Assembly: GCF_017254845.1 (NCBI RefSeq) | Contig: NZ_JAFKCU010000001.1 | Span: 186,001-250,000, forward strand | Direction: 5' to 3' | DNA from: Algoriphagus pacificus | Lineage (GTDB): Bacteria > Bacteroidota > Bacteroidia > Cytophagales > Cyclobacteriaceae | DNA: 64,000 bases | Shown here: positions 42,543-51,659 of the stretch, one piece after another | Layout: each line of letters starts with the position of its first letter | Position numbering within the stretch: position 1 is the stretch's first letter | Notes under the pieces: generated by a model | The model's database searches: none | The model's input: the letters and a program-made list of their open reading frames with translations, nothing else | Told to the model about the DNA's origin: nothing | Translations under genes and position numbers: made by a program

Positions 42543-43679
42543 TTAAATACGTGCTAAAGTAGACTCTATCGTCTTCTGATAATAATCTACATACATTGGT
42601 AAAATCGCTGAAATATCAAATTCCAGTGCTCTATTTAATGCGTTTTGTTTGAATGTAGGCAAATTTTCGTCGGCAAGGATAAAAAGCGCTTTATCTTTCA
42701 TATCTCGCACATCTCCCACTTCACAAACAAAGCCTGTCACTCCATTTACGTTCAATTCAGGAATACCTCCTGCATTGGAGGATAAAATTGGAACCTCACA
42801 AGCCATTGCTTCCAAAGCAGCCAAGCCGAAACTTTCTTTTTCAGATGGCATCAAGAATAAATCAGCCACAGACAAAACTTCCTCAACAGCATCCAATTTA
42901 CCGAGGAATCTTACATCATCGCATGTACCAAGTTCCCTGCAAAGACGCTCCATTTTATCTCTTTCCGGGCCATCACCTACCAAGAGTAATTTTGCAGGTA
43001 CTTTTTTCCTTACTTCATAGAAAACACGAATTACATCTTCCACACGCTTGACTTTCCTGAAATTTGAAGTATGAACCAAGAGCTTCTCACCATTTGGACA
43101 AATAGCCAATTTGAAATGCTCTTTCTTTTGCTTTTTGAATCGTTCTAAATCAATAAAATTAGGGATTACCTGAATATCCCTCCTGATTTGAAAATGCTCG
43201 TAGGTTTCTTTTTTGAGATCTTCTGAAACCGCAGTTACTCCATCTGACTGATTGATACTGAAAGTAACGACAGGTTCATAGCTTGGGTCTTTACCTACCA
43301 ATGTTATATCCGTACCGTGAAGTGTAGTCACCACAGGAATCTGTATTCCTTGCTCCTTCAAAATCTGTTTTGCCATATAGGCTGCAGATGCATGGGGAAT
43401 AGCATAATGCACATGAAGCAAATCCAGTTCTTCGTATTTGACCACCGAGACCATTTTGCTGGCCAATGCCAACTCATAAGGAGCATGCTCAAAAAGCGGA
43501 TAGCTTTTTATATCCACTTCGTGGTAAAATAGATTTTCACTAAAAAAGTCCAAGCGAGTTGGCTGTCGGTAGGTAATGAAGTGCACCTCATGGCCTATTT
43601 TAGCTAAACCTTTTCCAAGTTCTGTTGCTACTACGCCGCTACCTCCAAAAGTCGGGTAGCAAACTATGCCTATTTTCAT
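42543..43679 (-). CDS. bshA: BshA, N-acetyl-alpha-D-glucosaminyl L-malate synthase
   Basis: This is a 378-residue GT4 glycosyltransferase that joins GlcNAc from UDP-GlcNAc to L-malate, the first step of bacillithiol synthesis. The BshA features KIGIVCYPTFGGSGVVATEL (1-21), the YAIPHA segment near 96-101, TLHGTDITLVG near 122, and C-terminal PSEKESFGLAALEAMAC (near 279-295, the nucleotide-sugar site) are clear. The ypdA-like gene at 10671 is a likely functional partner. Its upstream region (43680-44073) contains two hairpin-like inverted repeats. Single gene; bshB/bshC are not in the window. Confidence 0.93.
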   Translation of the reverse strand: MKIGIVCYPTFGGSGVVATELGKGLAKIGHEVHFITYRQPTRLDFFSENLFYHEVDIKSYPLFEHAPYELALASKMVSVVKYEELDLLHVHYAIPHASAAYMAKQILKEQGIQIPVVTTLHGTDITLVGKDPSYEPVVTFSINQSDGVTAVSEDLKKETYEHFQIRRDIQVIPNFIDLERFKKQKKEHFKLAICPNGEKLLVHTSNFRKVKRVEDVIRVFYEVRKKVPAKLLLVGDGPERDKMERLCRELGTCDDVRFLGKLDAVEEVLSVADLFLMPSEKESFGLAALEAMACEVPILSSNAGGIPELNVNGVTGFVCEVGDVRDMKDKALFILADENLPTFKQNALNRALEFDISAILPMYVDYYQKTIESTLARI

Positions 43680-44073
43680 GTGATTATTATTGATTTACTA
43701 TCGCCACATGGAATCTCGCATTGTCTGAACTCATCAACATACCAGGTAGTATAAGTCTTGCTTGATTTCATATTTCAGATAGTGTCGGTGTTTAAACCTG
43801 ATTTTAAACACGGTTTGGGCTTATTTTTGTTCAAAATAAAGATTTTAAAAACAAAAAGATTTACATTTTTAGATTTTGACCTCATACTACATCTTGGTAT
43901 CCAATGATTTGTATACTTTTTAAGTATCTAAAAAACTTTGAAATATGACTAAAATAAGATTTCAAAGTCTCGATTTTTTCAATACCTCTGCTTATCAACT
44001 CTCATTTCATTCTATTGTTAAGTGATTTATTCTTTAATTGAAACTTAGTTGTTCAGTCTATAAAATTCACAAC
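43680..44073. other. 394-bp gap between bshA and the permease, with two inverted repeats
   Basis: The gap is AT-rich and has no credible open frame. GTGTTTAAA (43788-43796) and TTTAAACAC (43803-43811) form a perfect 9-bp hairpin with a 6-base loop. ACTTTGAAAT (43935-43944) and ATTTCAAAGT (43959-43968) form a perfect 10-bp inverted repeat with a 14-base spacer. Since the flanking genes diverge, these are candidate operators, not terminators. No RNA family is recognised. Confidence 0.6.
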
Positions 44074-45375
44074 ATGGGATCTGACTCGAAAATAAAATTG
44101 CTGGAGGCGATGTCAATTGGGATTGGCGGAATGGTTGGAGGGGGAATTTTTGCAGTTTTAGGACTTGCTGTTTCTTTAGCAAAAGGAGCAACTCCGATCG
44201 CATTTTTGGTTGCCGGCGCTTTGGCTTTGATTACATCTTACAGTTATGTGAAACTCTCTTTAGGATTTCCTGATAGAGGTGGAACAGTCAAATTTATCAA
44301 TCAGGGATTCGGAAAAACTGTATTTAGCGGAGGTATTAATAATCTGTTGTGGATTAGCTACATCATCATGCTCTCACTCTATGCCTCAGCTTTTGGTTCA
44401 TACGCCCCAAACCTTTACTCAGTAACAGGAGATTCAGGAATCGATTTTCATATCTATGCAAGTGCTGTGATTTTATTGGCTACTGCTATTAATTACTATA
44501 GCATCAAAGTAGTGGGAGAAATCGAATCCACAGCAGTCTTCATAAAACTATTCATCTTGATCGGCTTTGTGGGAGTAGGCTTGTACGGTTTGATCGGAAA
44601 TGAAAATCTCGAGCAATTATCACCTAGCAAATGGGAAAACACATTTCAGATCCTTGGGGGAGGAATAGTCATTTTTGTGGCCTATGAGGGCTTTGAATTG
44701 ATTGCCAATGCTGTTCCTGATATTATCAACCCTAAAAAAAATGTCCCAAGAGCTTATTACTATTCAATTGGCTTCGTCATTTTATTATATCTCCTGATTG
44801 CAATCGTTACGGTAGGATCATTGCCGTTTTCAGAAATTGCTAAAGCTGAGGATTACGTACTTGCCGAGGCAGCTAAACCGATGTTAGGTCAAATCGGATT
44901 TACGATAATTACGGTGGCGGCATTGATTTCAACTTTTTCTGCCATTAATGCCTCACTCTATGGAGGTAGCAGAGTCAGTTACGAAATCGCTGAAGACGAT
45001 GAACTCCCTCATGAATTAACTTCTCAATTTTGGAATCAGCCGATTGGACTTATGATCACCTCGGCCCTGACATTAGTCCTTTGTAATTCTCTGGATTTGG
45101 AAAGCATCTCCACTTCTGGGAGTATAGGTTTCTTGATTGTATTCGCCATGGTCAATTACTCTGGCTTTAACCTATCAGATCAAATTTCAGGCAACAAAAT
45201 CATCCCGATTATTGGGTTTTCCTTGTGTGTTATTGCTTCCATTACATTAATAGGCCAACAATATGTTAGCAATAAATTAGGAGTTATTGTTGCTTTATCG
45301 ATTGTATTCACAAGCTTCCTGATCGAATTCTTCTACAAAAAATCTGAAAGCTACCTTAAGAAAAAGAAGCAATAA
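44074..45375 (+). CDS. APC-superfamily amino acid permease
   Basis: This is a 433-residue transporter with about 12 membrane segments, from the ATG at 44074 (a TTG twelve codons earlier is less likely). The APC signature MSIGIGGMVGGGIFAVLGLA lies near the N-terminus (first segment with the unwound GGG), and EGFELIANAVPDIINPKKNVP in segment 6 and its following loop is typical of APC transporters. Substrate not evident. It converges closely with the GH3 fusion gene (5-base gap between stops), leaving no room for a separate terminator. Confidence 0.9.
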   Translation: MGSDSKIKLLEAMSIGIGGMVGGGIFAVLGLAVSLAKGATPIAFLVAGALALITSYSYVKLSLGFPDRGGTVKFINQGFGKTVFSGGINNLLWISYIIMLSLYASAFGSYAPNLYSVTGDSGIDFHIYASAVILLATAINYYSIKVVGEIESTAVFIKLFILIGFVGVGLYGLIGNENLEQLSPSKWENTFQILGGGIVIFVAYEGFELIANAVPDIINPKKNVPRAYYYSIGFVILLYLLIAIVTVGSLPFSEIAKAEDYVLAEAAKPMLGQIGFTIITVAALISTFSAINASLYGGSRVSYEIAEDDELPHELTSQFWNQPIGLMITSALTLVLCNSLDLESISTSGSIGFLIVFAMVNYSGFNLSDQISGNKIIPIIGFSLCVIASITLIGQQYVSNKLGVIVALSIVFTSFLIEFFYKKSESYLKKKKQ

Positions 45376-45380
45376 ATCTT

Positions 45381-48335
45381 TTACTTCTTTCCCATCGCCT
45401 TGTAAATGATATCGTGGATTTCTGTTCTGATGCCTTCTTTGAGTAGCTTGGTATTATTTGCATCAGGATAGACCCGGTTGGAAAGGAATACATAAATCAA
45501 ATTGTTTTCAGGGTCTGCCCAGACACAAGTCCCTGTAAATCCAGTATGTCCAAACGTACTTTTTGGAGCCAAATCACCTGCCGATCCGCCTTTTCCAGCC
45601 TCAACATCTGGTTTATCCCATCCCCAGCCCCTACGGCTTTGGTTCGATTGTCTTTTTGTAAACTGCTCAATTGTTACAGGCTTAATCAATGAGACGTCGC
45701 CATAGTAGCCTTTATTCAGCATCAATTGCATCATGACTGCCAGATCATTTGCCTTACCAAAAAGTCCAGCATGCCCCGCAACTCCTCCAAACATGGCCGC
45801 TCCAGGGTCATGTACATATCCACGAACCTGTCTTTTTCTAAAAGCCACATCATCCTCAGTTGGAGCGATATTATCGACGGGCATTTTTTCAGTAGGTAAA
45901 AAAGTCATTGTATAAAGCCCTAGAGGCTCATAAAAATTCTGATCCATAAATTCGTTGAGAGGCTGATTGACGATTCTCTCCACTACAGCCTGCATGAGGT
46001 ACATGGTCAGATCAGAATACACGTATTTGTACCTTCCTCCTGATTTTGGAAGCAACTTAGATTCAACTGTCCAATTCCAGATGCTATCTCTCAAATCATC
46101 TCTTCCAAACATATCATTCGAAACTGGTCTACTAAATCCTGTTTCAGCAGACGGTTTGTAATAATCCCCTCTCCAACTTCCATTTTGAACTGTTTTTACA
46201 TAGTGAGGTATATAAGCCACCAAACCAGATTCATGGGTCATTACATCCTTCAGAACCAATTTTTCTTTGTTGGTGCCACGAAGCTCAGGTAAATAATCCC
46301 CCAAGGTTTTATTCATATCGAGCTCCCCCCTGCTTTGTAAAAACATTACAGCCTGAGTTGTGGCCAATACTTTTGTGATGGATGCCAAATCATAAACAGT
46401 TTCAGAATTTACTTTTGGGCTGTCTTTATATTCCAGTTTGCCATAAGATCTTTCAAAAACTACCTTTCCATCTTTTACCACCAAAACATTTGCTCCTGGA
46501 GTCGCCTGGATACGAATAGCTTTTTCTGCAACTGCGTCAATTTCATTTAAAACCTCACTATCCAAACCTACACTTTCCGGAGTCCCGTATGAAAGTCTGT
46601 GATTTCCTGCCAAAAATCCTCCCACACCTTGGGCGAACTGATCACTGACAGAAACAGGGAGAATCCCCTGCGCCGGTCTTCCGCCAAACAATACTTGAGG
46701 AGCCAATTCTTGAGTTATCTCATTATTTTCAAAAGCAAAAACTACGTTATCCAAGCCTTCTAGGTATTGGGCGGCATATGCATTTCCAAAGAGTACAACC
46801 ACAACTTTTTGTCTCTTACTTAAGTCTCTTAGCAAATCTACATCCGCAGGGGCTATCCCGAATTTCCGCTTGGGACTATTTGTAATTCCCATCAAACCAA
46901 CTACCACCACATCAAAGTCCTCCAACTTTTTCATGGTATTGTAATGGGTAGTCTGGTCGGCGGCTTTGCGGATTTCAAAATGTTCAAATTGAGAGTATTT
47001 GGACAAGAATTTTTGAAATTCCTTCCCTTCATCTCCGATAGTCAAGCTCGCGAATTTCTTTAGGTCCAATTGCTTAAAAGGAATAAGACCATCCTTATTT
47101 ACAGCCACAGTAAAGGCATCCGCATAAAGCTCTTCTGTGATTACCTTCGTTTCAGCAGTATTTAATCTTTCGATCAAACCAGCTGTTTTAATTGGCTTAT
47201 AATTATTTAATCCTGCCCAATATTTAGCTTTCAATACTTTTTTTACGCGCCGATTTACCTCGCTTTCGGCAATGACGCCATCCTCAACAGCGCGTTTGAT
47301 CATGGCTTTAGCCTTTGGCACATCTTGAGAATAAAGCAGGATGTCATTTCCTGCCAAAAGTGCTTTCAAATCTACCTCTCCTGGTGCATTGGTATTAGCA
47401 ACCCCTTTCATATTTAAGGCATCCGTAAAAATCAAGCCTTGGAAATTCATCCTGTTTTGAAGCAGGTCAGTCACAACTTTTTTGGAAAGACTGGTAGCCA
47501 TATTGGCTGCTGGATCCAGACTTGGAATATTCAAGTGTGCAACCATCACTGACATCAGATTTTCTCTGAAAAGCTCTTGATAAGGGTATAAATCCACGTC
47601 CCAGATTCGCTGCTCTGGATTTTTGATCACTGGTAAAGAATAATGGCTATCCACTTCGGTGTCTCCATGCCCTGGAAAATGCTTTGCATTAGCGATGACG
47701 CCGTGATCTTGCAAGCCTTTCATATAGGCAACGGCTCTTTGCGTGACCAATTCTTTATTTTCCCCAAAAGCTCGGTAACCAATTACAGGATTATCAGGAT
47801 TTGAATTGACGTCTACCACTGGTGCAAAATTGATGTGCATCCCTAGTTCTTTGAACTGTCGCGCCATCTCTGTACCCATTTTATAAATCAACTTAGAATC
47901 CTGAACGGCTCCCAATGTCATTGCTTTTGGAAAGTCCGGAACAGAATCCAAGCGCATACTGATACCCCATTCGGCATCCATAGCGATAAATAAAGGCGTT
48001 TTGGCCTGGGCTTGGTAATAATTAGTCAGCCTTGCCTGTCTCTCGGGCCCTCCTTGAAAAAATATAAGTCCACCCAGGTTTTCATTTTTTACCAATTCGG
48101 AAATTTCATCTACGTGTTTTTGGTCTTTGTTGGAATAAGCTGCAACCATGAACAACTGACCTAAGCGTTGATCAAAATCCAGGGCATTAAATACGCTGTC
48201 CACCCAATTCAATTGTAATAATGCATCCTCACTGATCAGTGGATCTTCCACAGCGACCATCTTGTCAGATCGCCCTGAGGTAAAAAGAAATGCTATCAAT
48301 CCAACGGTCAAAACCCTCCAAAGCTTCATGCTCAT
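45381..48335 (-). CDS. GH3 beta-N-acetylglucosaminidase (NagZ-like) fused to serine beta-lactamase-like domain
   Basis: This is a 984-residue protein with a signal-like N-terminus (about 1-22). Residues about 45-575 are glycoside hydrolase family 3, with the NagZ hallmark KHFPGHGDTEVDSH (218-231, catalytic His/Asp dyad) and nucleophile D305 in FTDALNMKG. Residues about 590-984 are a class C beta-lactamase/serine hydrolase with SITK (S652-K655), YSD in VYSDLTMYL, and HTG in FGHTGFTGT. The two parts together suggest processing of peptidoglycan fragments outside the cytoplasm: removing GlcNAc and trimming or hydrolysing a peptide. Such fusions occur in Bacteroidota, but the role of the second half is inferred. 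Confidence 0.9.
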   Translation of the reverse strand: MSMKLWRVLTVGLIAFLFTSGRSDKMVAVEDPLISEDALLQLNWVDSVFNALDFDQRLGQLFMVAAYSNKDQKHVDEISELVKNENLGGLIFFQGGPERQARLTNYYQAQAKTPLFIAMDAEWGISMRLDSVPDFPKAMTLGAVQDSKLIYKMGTEMARQFKELGMHINFAPVVDVNSNPDNPVIGYRAFGENKELVTQRAVAYMKGLQDHGVIANAKHFPGHGDTEVDSHYSLPVIKNPEQRIWDVDLYPYQELFRENLMSVMVAHLNIPSLDPAANMATSLSKKVVTDLLQNRMNFQGLIFTDALNMKGVANTNAPGEVDLKALLAGNDILLYSQDVPKAKAMIKRAVEDGVIAESEVNRRVKKVLKAKYWAGLNNYKPIKTAGLIERLNTAETKVITEELYADAFTVAVNKDGLIPFKQLDLKKFASLTIGDEGKEFQKFLSKYSQFEHFEIRKAADQTTHYNTMKKLEDFDVVVVGLMGITNSPKRKFGIAPADVDLLRDLSKRQKVVVVLFGNAYAAQYLEGLDNVVFAFENNEITQELAPQVLFGGRPAQGILPVSVSDQFAQGVGGFLAGNHRLSYGTPESVGLDSEVLNEIDAVAEKAIRIQATPGANVLVVKDGKVVFERSYGKLEYKDSPKVNSETVYDLASITKVLATTQAVMFLQSRGELDMNKTLGDYLPELRGTNKEKLVLKDVMTHESGLVAYIPHYVKTVQNGSWRGDYYKPSAETGFSRPVSNDMFGRDDLRDSIWNWTVESKLLPKSGGRYKYVYSDLTMYLMQAVVERIVNQPLNEFMDQNFYEPLGLYTMTFLPTEKMPVDNIAPTEDDVAFRKRQVRGYVHDPGAAMFGGVAGHAGLFGKANDLAVMMQLMLNKGYYGDVSLIKPVTIEQFTKRQSNQSRRGWGWDKPDVEAGKGGSAGDLAPKSTFGHTGFTGTCVWADPENNLIYVFLSNRVYPDANNTKLLKEGIRTEIHDIIYKAMGKK

Positions 48336-48615
48336 TCCCGAGTAAAATTTTTAATCCTTAACTTTTAAAATAAATTTGTGAAAACGGCCAGCCGGGAAAA
48401 TTCGTTTGATAGAATTCCGCACCTTTGTTCCTGGGCCGTCAACTGGTCTTAATTAGTGGAACTAAAGGATAATTGAAGATATAAAAGTTCGAGCAACATT
48501 AACCGCTTTTTAGGGTTTAAATCGCTAGAAATTTGATATCCGGTCTTTGATTAGGAACTTAAACCCAAACTGAGCCTTTACCCTAACGTAAAGTTTCATC
48601 AAAATATACATTGCC

Positions 48616-49020
48616 ATGAAATTTCCATCCGTATTCCGTACTGCCAGCCCTATGCGATTTGACATCAAACCGAGGTATTATGATCCGATTAAGGAGGAAA
48701 TAGACCAGAGGACATCGAGGATCAAACAGGAGCTTAAAGCTGAAGGATTACTTACTTCAGAAGAACTGGATGGTGACAAAAGGTTCCAATCTGGCATCAG
48801 GGGAGCATTTGCCCAGCACAGAGGGATCAAAGAACGCAGTAGCAATCCTTTTACATCGGTAGCAATGATTCGTTCTTTCATCTTTTTCATCCTTTTGGGA
48901 GGACTGGGAGGTTACATTTATTTGGGTCCGGTAATTTTCGAATACATCCTTTACTTTACAGGAATAGTAGCTGGGATTTATTTTTTCTTCAGGCTAAAAC
49001 CAAAAAGTAAAGATGAGTGA
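48616..49020 (+). CDS. Small membrane protein preceding mutL, unknown function
   Basis: This is a 134-residue protein with a charged, helical N-terminal half (about 10-80) and two membrane segments (about 86-104 and 108-127), ending in a charged tail. No family is recognised. It overlaps mutL by 8 bases, so it is translationally coupled to it and must be produced in some proportion to MutL, but it shows no DNA-repair motif. A TACATTG element a few bases before the ATG (48607-48613) partly resembles a -7 box. Confidence 0.7.
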   Translation: MKFPSVFRTASPMRFDIKPRYYDPIKEEIDQRTSRIKQELKAEGLLTSEELDGDKRFQSGIRGAFAQHRGIKERSSNPFTSVAMIRSFIFFILLGGLGGYIYLGPVIFEYILYFTGIVAGIYFFFRLKPKSKDE

Positions 49021-50863
49021 CATCATTCAGCTCTTACCTGATGCCATCGCCAATCAGATTGCAGCGGGTGAGGTTGTGCAAAGACCTGCTTCTGCGCTAA
49101 AAGAATTATTGGAAAATTCGGTGGATTCAGGAGCAACTCAGATCCAAGTCATCGTCAAAGAAGCTGGCAAACAGCTGATTCAAGTAATTGATAATGGGAA
49201 AGGAATGTCCGGAACTGATGCCCGCATGAGTTTCGAAAGACATGCCACTTCCAAAATCAGGACAAGCAGCGACCTTTTCTCCATTCGGACCTTCGGGTTC
49301 AGAGGAGAAGCTTTGGCATCCATTGCTGCTGTGGCACAAGTGGAATTGAAAACCAAACAAGCTGATTCAGATTTGGGAACTTTGATCCAGATAGAAGGAT
49401 CTGAGGTAAAAAAACAAGAACCAGTTGCAGCACCCAATGGGACATCTGTGTCCATGAAAAATTTATTTTTCAACGTTCCTGCACGAAGAAATTTCCTAAA
49501 GTCCAACCCAGTGGAAATGCGCCATATGGTGGACGAATTCCAGCGTGTGGCCCTTTCCTATCCAGAAATTTCTTTTTCCTTATATCAACAAGATTTAGAG
49601 GTCTACAACCTTCCTTCAGGAAAGTTGAGCCAGCGAATCGTGGGAATTTTTGGTAAAAACTACCAAGGTCAGCTCGTTCCCTGTGAAGAAATTACTCCTC
49701 ATATCAACGTAAAAGGCTATATCGGCAAACCTGAACACGCTAAAAAAACACGAGGAGAGCAGTTTTTCTTCGTCAACAATAGATTTATCAAAAGCAGCTA
49801 CTTGAACCATGCGGTTTCAAATGCTTTTGAAGGATTGATTCAATCCGATCAGCATCCTTTTTATGTGCTTTTCTTGGAAATCGATCCAGCCCATATCGAC
49901 ATCAACGTACATCCCACTAAAACCGAAATCAAATTTGATGACGAGCGAACAGTATATGCCGTGGTAAGATCTGCCGTAAAGCAGGCTTTGGGAGCGCATC
50001 ATGTCGTACCATCTCTTGACTTTTCTTTTGATGTGAATTTTACAGATAACTGGACTAAGGATCCGGATAAAAAAGATCAGGTAGACCGAGAATACAGCTA
50101 CAAAAGCTATAATACCCCTGAATTCAAAAAATCAAACACTTCTGGATGGGAGCGGCTTTTTGAAGCCAATAACTCTTCACCAAGCCCATCTGCCAAACGT
50201 GAAATCCCAGACGAAGACACGGAAATACTCACCTTCCCAAGTCGAGCTACACCAGAAGAAAATCGGGATTACATTCCTAGAAATCCAGATACTGAATCCA
50301 CAGGCACCACCTTTCAGGTTGAGTTATCCTACATAGTTGCTCAATTATCTACAGGAATGTTGATTTTAGATCAGCAGATTGCGCATGAAAGAATCTTGTA
50401 CGAGCGATACATCAAGCAATTGAATTCTGCTCAAGGTCCTTCCCAGCAATGCCTTTTTCCTCCTACCCTTCAATTAGGAGCGTCAGATTTTGCCTTGGTG
50501 ATGGACATTTTACCAGAGCTGCATAGTTTGGGCTTTATGGTTTCAGAATTCGGTAAAGACACCATCATTATTCAGGGCGTTCCGGCTGATGTGCAATCCA
50601 AAAGTGAAAAGGAATTATTTGAGGGATTGCTAGAGCAATACAAAAACTTCAAGAGCGAACTCTCACTTGATAACAGGGAAAATTTAGCTCGTTCACTAGC
50701 CAGAAAATCTTCCTTAAAAAGAGGACAAAAATTAACATCCCAAGAGATGGAAACCCTCGTTGGGCAATTATTTGCTTGTCAAAACCCAAATTATGGGCTT
50801 TCGGGGAACAAAACCTTCGTAAAATTGGATTTATCCAGCATCCACTCCTTCTTCGGAAAATAG
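49013..50863 (+). CDS. mutL: DNA mismatch repair protein MutL
   Basis: This is a 616-residue MutL. The GHKL ATPase domain is at about 1-330 (IAAGEVVQRPASALKELLEN; DNGKGM; RTFGFRGEALASI; GTSV), followed by a linker (about 335-420) and a C-terminal dimerisation domain (about 425-616). The endonuclease motif DQHAx2Ex4E is replaced here by DQQIAHERILYERY; the same block is present, consistent with a Bacteroidota MutL endonuclease-type variant, but metal ligation is not confirmed. It is followed 1 base later by two rhomboid genes on the same strand. Confidence 0.95.
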   Translation: MSDIIQLLPDAIANQIAAGEVVQRPASALKELLENSVDSGATQIQVIVKEAGKQLIQVIDNGKGMSGTDARMSFERHATSKIRTSSDLFSIRTFGFRGEALASIAAVAQVELKTKQADSDLGTLIQIEGSEVKKQEPVAAPNGTSVSMKNLFFNVPARRNFLKSNPVEMRHMVDEFQRVALSYPEISFSLYQQDLEVYNLPSGKLSQRIVGIFGKNYQGQLVPCEEITPHINVKGYIGKPEHAKKTRGEQFFFVNNRFIKSSYLNHAVSNAFEGLIQSDQHPFYVLFLEIDPAHIDINVHPTKTEIKFDDERTVYAVVRSAVKQALGAHHVVPSLDFSFDVNFTDNWTKDPDKKDQVDREYSYKSYNTPEFKKSNTSGWERLFEANNSSPSPSAKREIPDEDTEILTFPSRATPEENRDYIPRNPDTESTGTTFQVELSYIVAQLSTGMLILDQQIAHERILYERYIKQLNSAQGPSQQCLFPPTLQLGASDFALVMDILPELHSLGFMVSEFGKDTIIIQGVPADVQSKSEKELFEGLLEQYKNFKSELSLDNRENLARSLARKSSLKRGQKLTSQEMETLVGQLFACQNPNYGLSGNKTFVKLDLSSIHSFFGK

Positions 50864-50864
50864 T

Positions 50865-51656
50865 ATGTTTAGAAATATCACACCTGTAGTTCAGAATCTA
50901 TTAATCATCAACGTGGTCCTTTTCCTGGTTTCAGGATTTTTGTTTCCACAGTTGGGAGATATGTTTGCCTTGTACTACATCAACAGCCCTTATTTCCAGC
51001 CTTTCCAGTTTCTGACTTACATGTTTATGCATGCTGGGTTTTGGCACTTGTTCAGTAACATGTTGGGCTTGGTTGTCTTTGGACCTCTTTTGGAACAATT
51101 TCTTGGCCCCAAAAAACTTTTGATTCTGTGGATGGTTTGCGGCGTGGGCTCCGGCGTTTTGTATTCGGCTTATACCTCATACAAAATGAATTCGCTTCAA
51201 ACTAAAGTGGCAGCCTTTCAGGCTGACCCAGACCCAGAAGCATTCAACAAATTAGTGATTGAAAATCGAGGCTTTTTTGATAGAGCCATTTTTGATTTTG
51301 TGGATGACTACAGCAGAAACCCGAATGATCAGGTAAAAATCAGCAGGGCAAGCCAAACCTTGGATGCTATTCTTGATATTCAGGGCAATATACCTATGGT
51401 TGGTGCATCCGGGGCATTGTTTGGGATTTTGATTGCCTTTGCCATGCTTTTCCCCAATACGCAGTTATTCCTGCTCTTTCCTCCAATGCCTGTCAAAGCA
51501 AAATATTTAGTGCTTTTCTATGGACTTTACACGATTTACAACGTACTGGTAAATAATCCTACGGACAATGTCGCCCATTTTGCCCACCTTGGAGGTTTAA
51601 TAATCGGCGGAGTTTTGGTTTACTTCTGGAAAAAAGACAGAAACTGTTTCTATTAA
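50865..51656 (+). CDS. Rhomboid-family intramembrane serine protease 1
   Basis: This is a 263-residue membrane protein with six or so segments. The catalytic Ser is S182 in GASGALFG and the catalytic His is H241 in AHFAHLGG. A family HAGFWHLFSNM motif (about 56-66) is intact. A 70-residue charged insert (about 105-175) lies between membrane segments, which is unusual for a short bacterial rhomboid. Starts 1 base after mutL stops. Confidence 0.92.
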   Translation: MFRNITPVVQNLLIINVVLFLVSGFLFPQLGDMFALYYINSPYFQPFQFLTYMFMHAGFWHLFSNMLGLVVFGPLLEQFLGPKKLLILWMVCGVGSGVLYSAYTSYKMNSLQTKVAAFQADPDPEAFNKLVIENRGFFDRAIFDFVDDYSRNPNDQVKISRASQTLDAILDIQGNIPMVGASGALFGILIAFAMLFPNTQLFLLFPPMPVKAKYLVLFYGLYTIYNVLVNNPTDNVAHFAHLGGLIIGGVLVYFWKKDRNCFY

Positions 51657-51659
51657 ATT

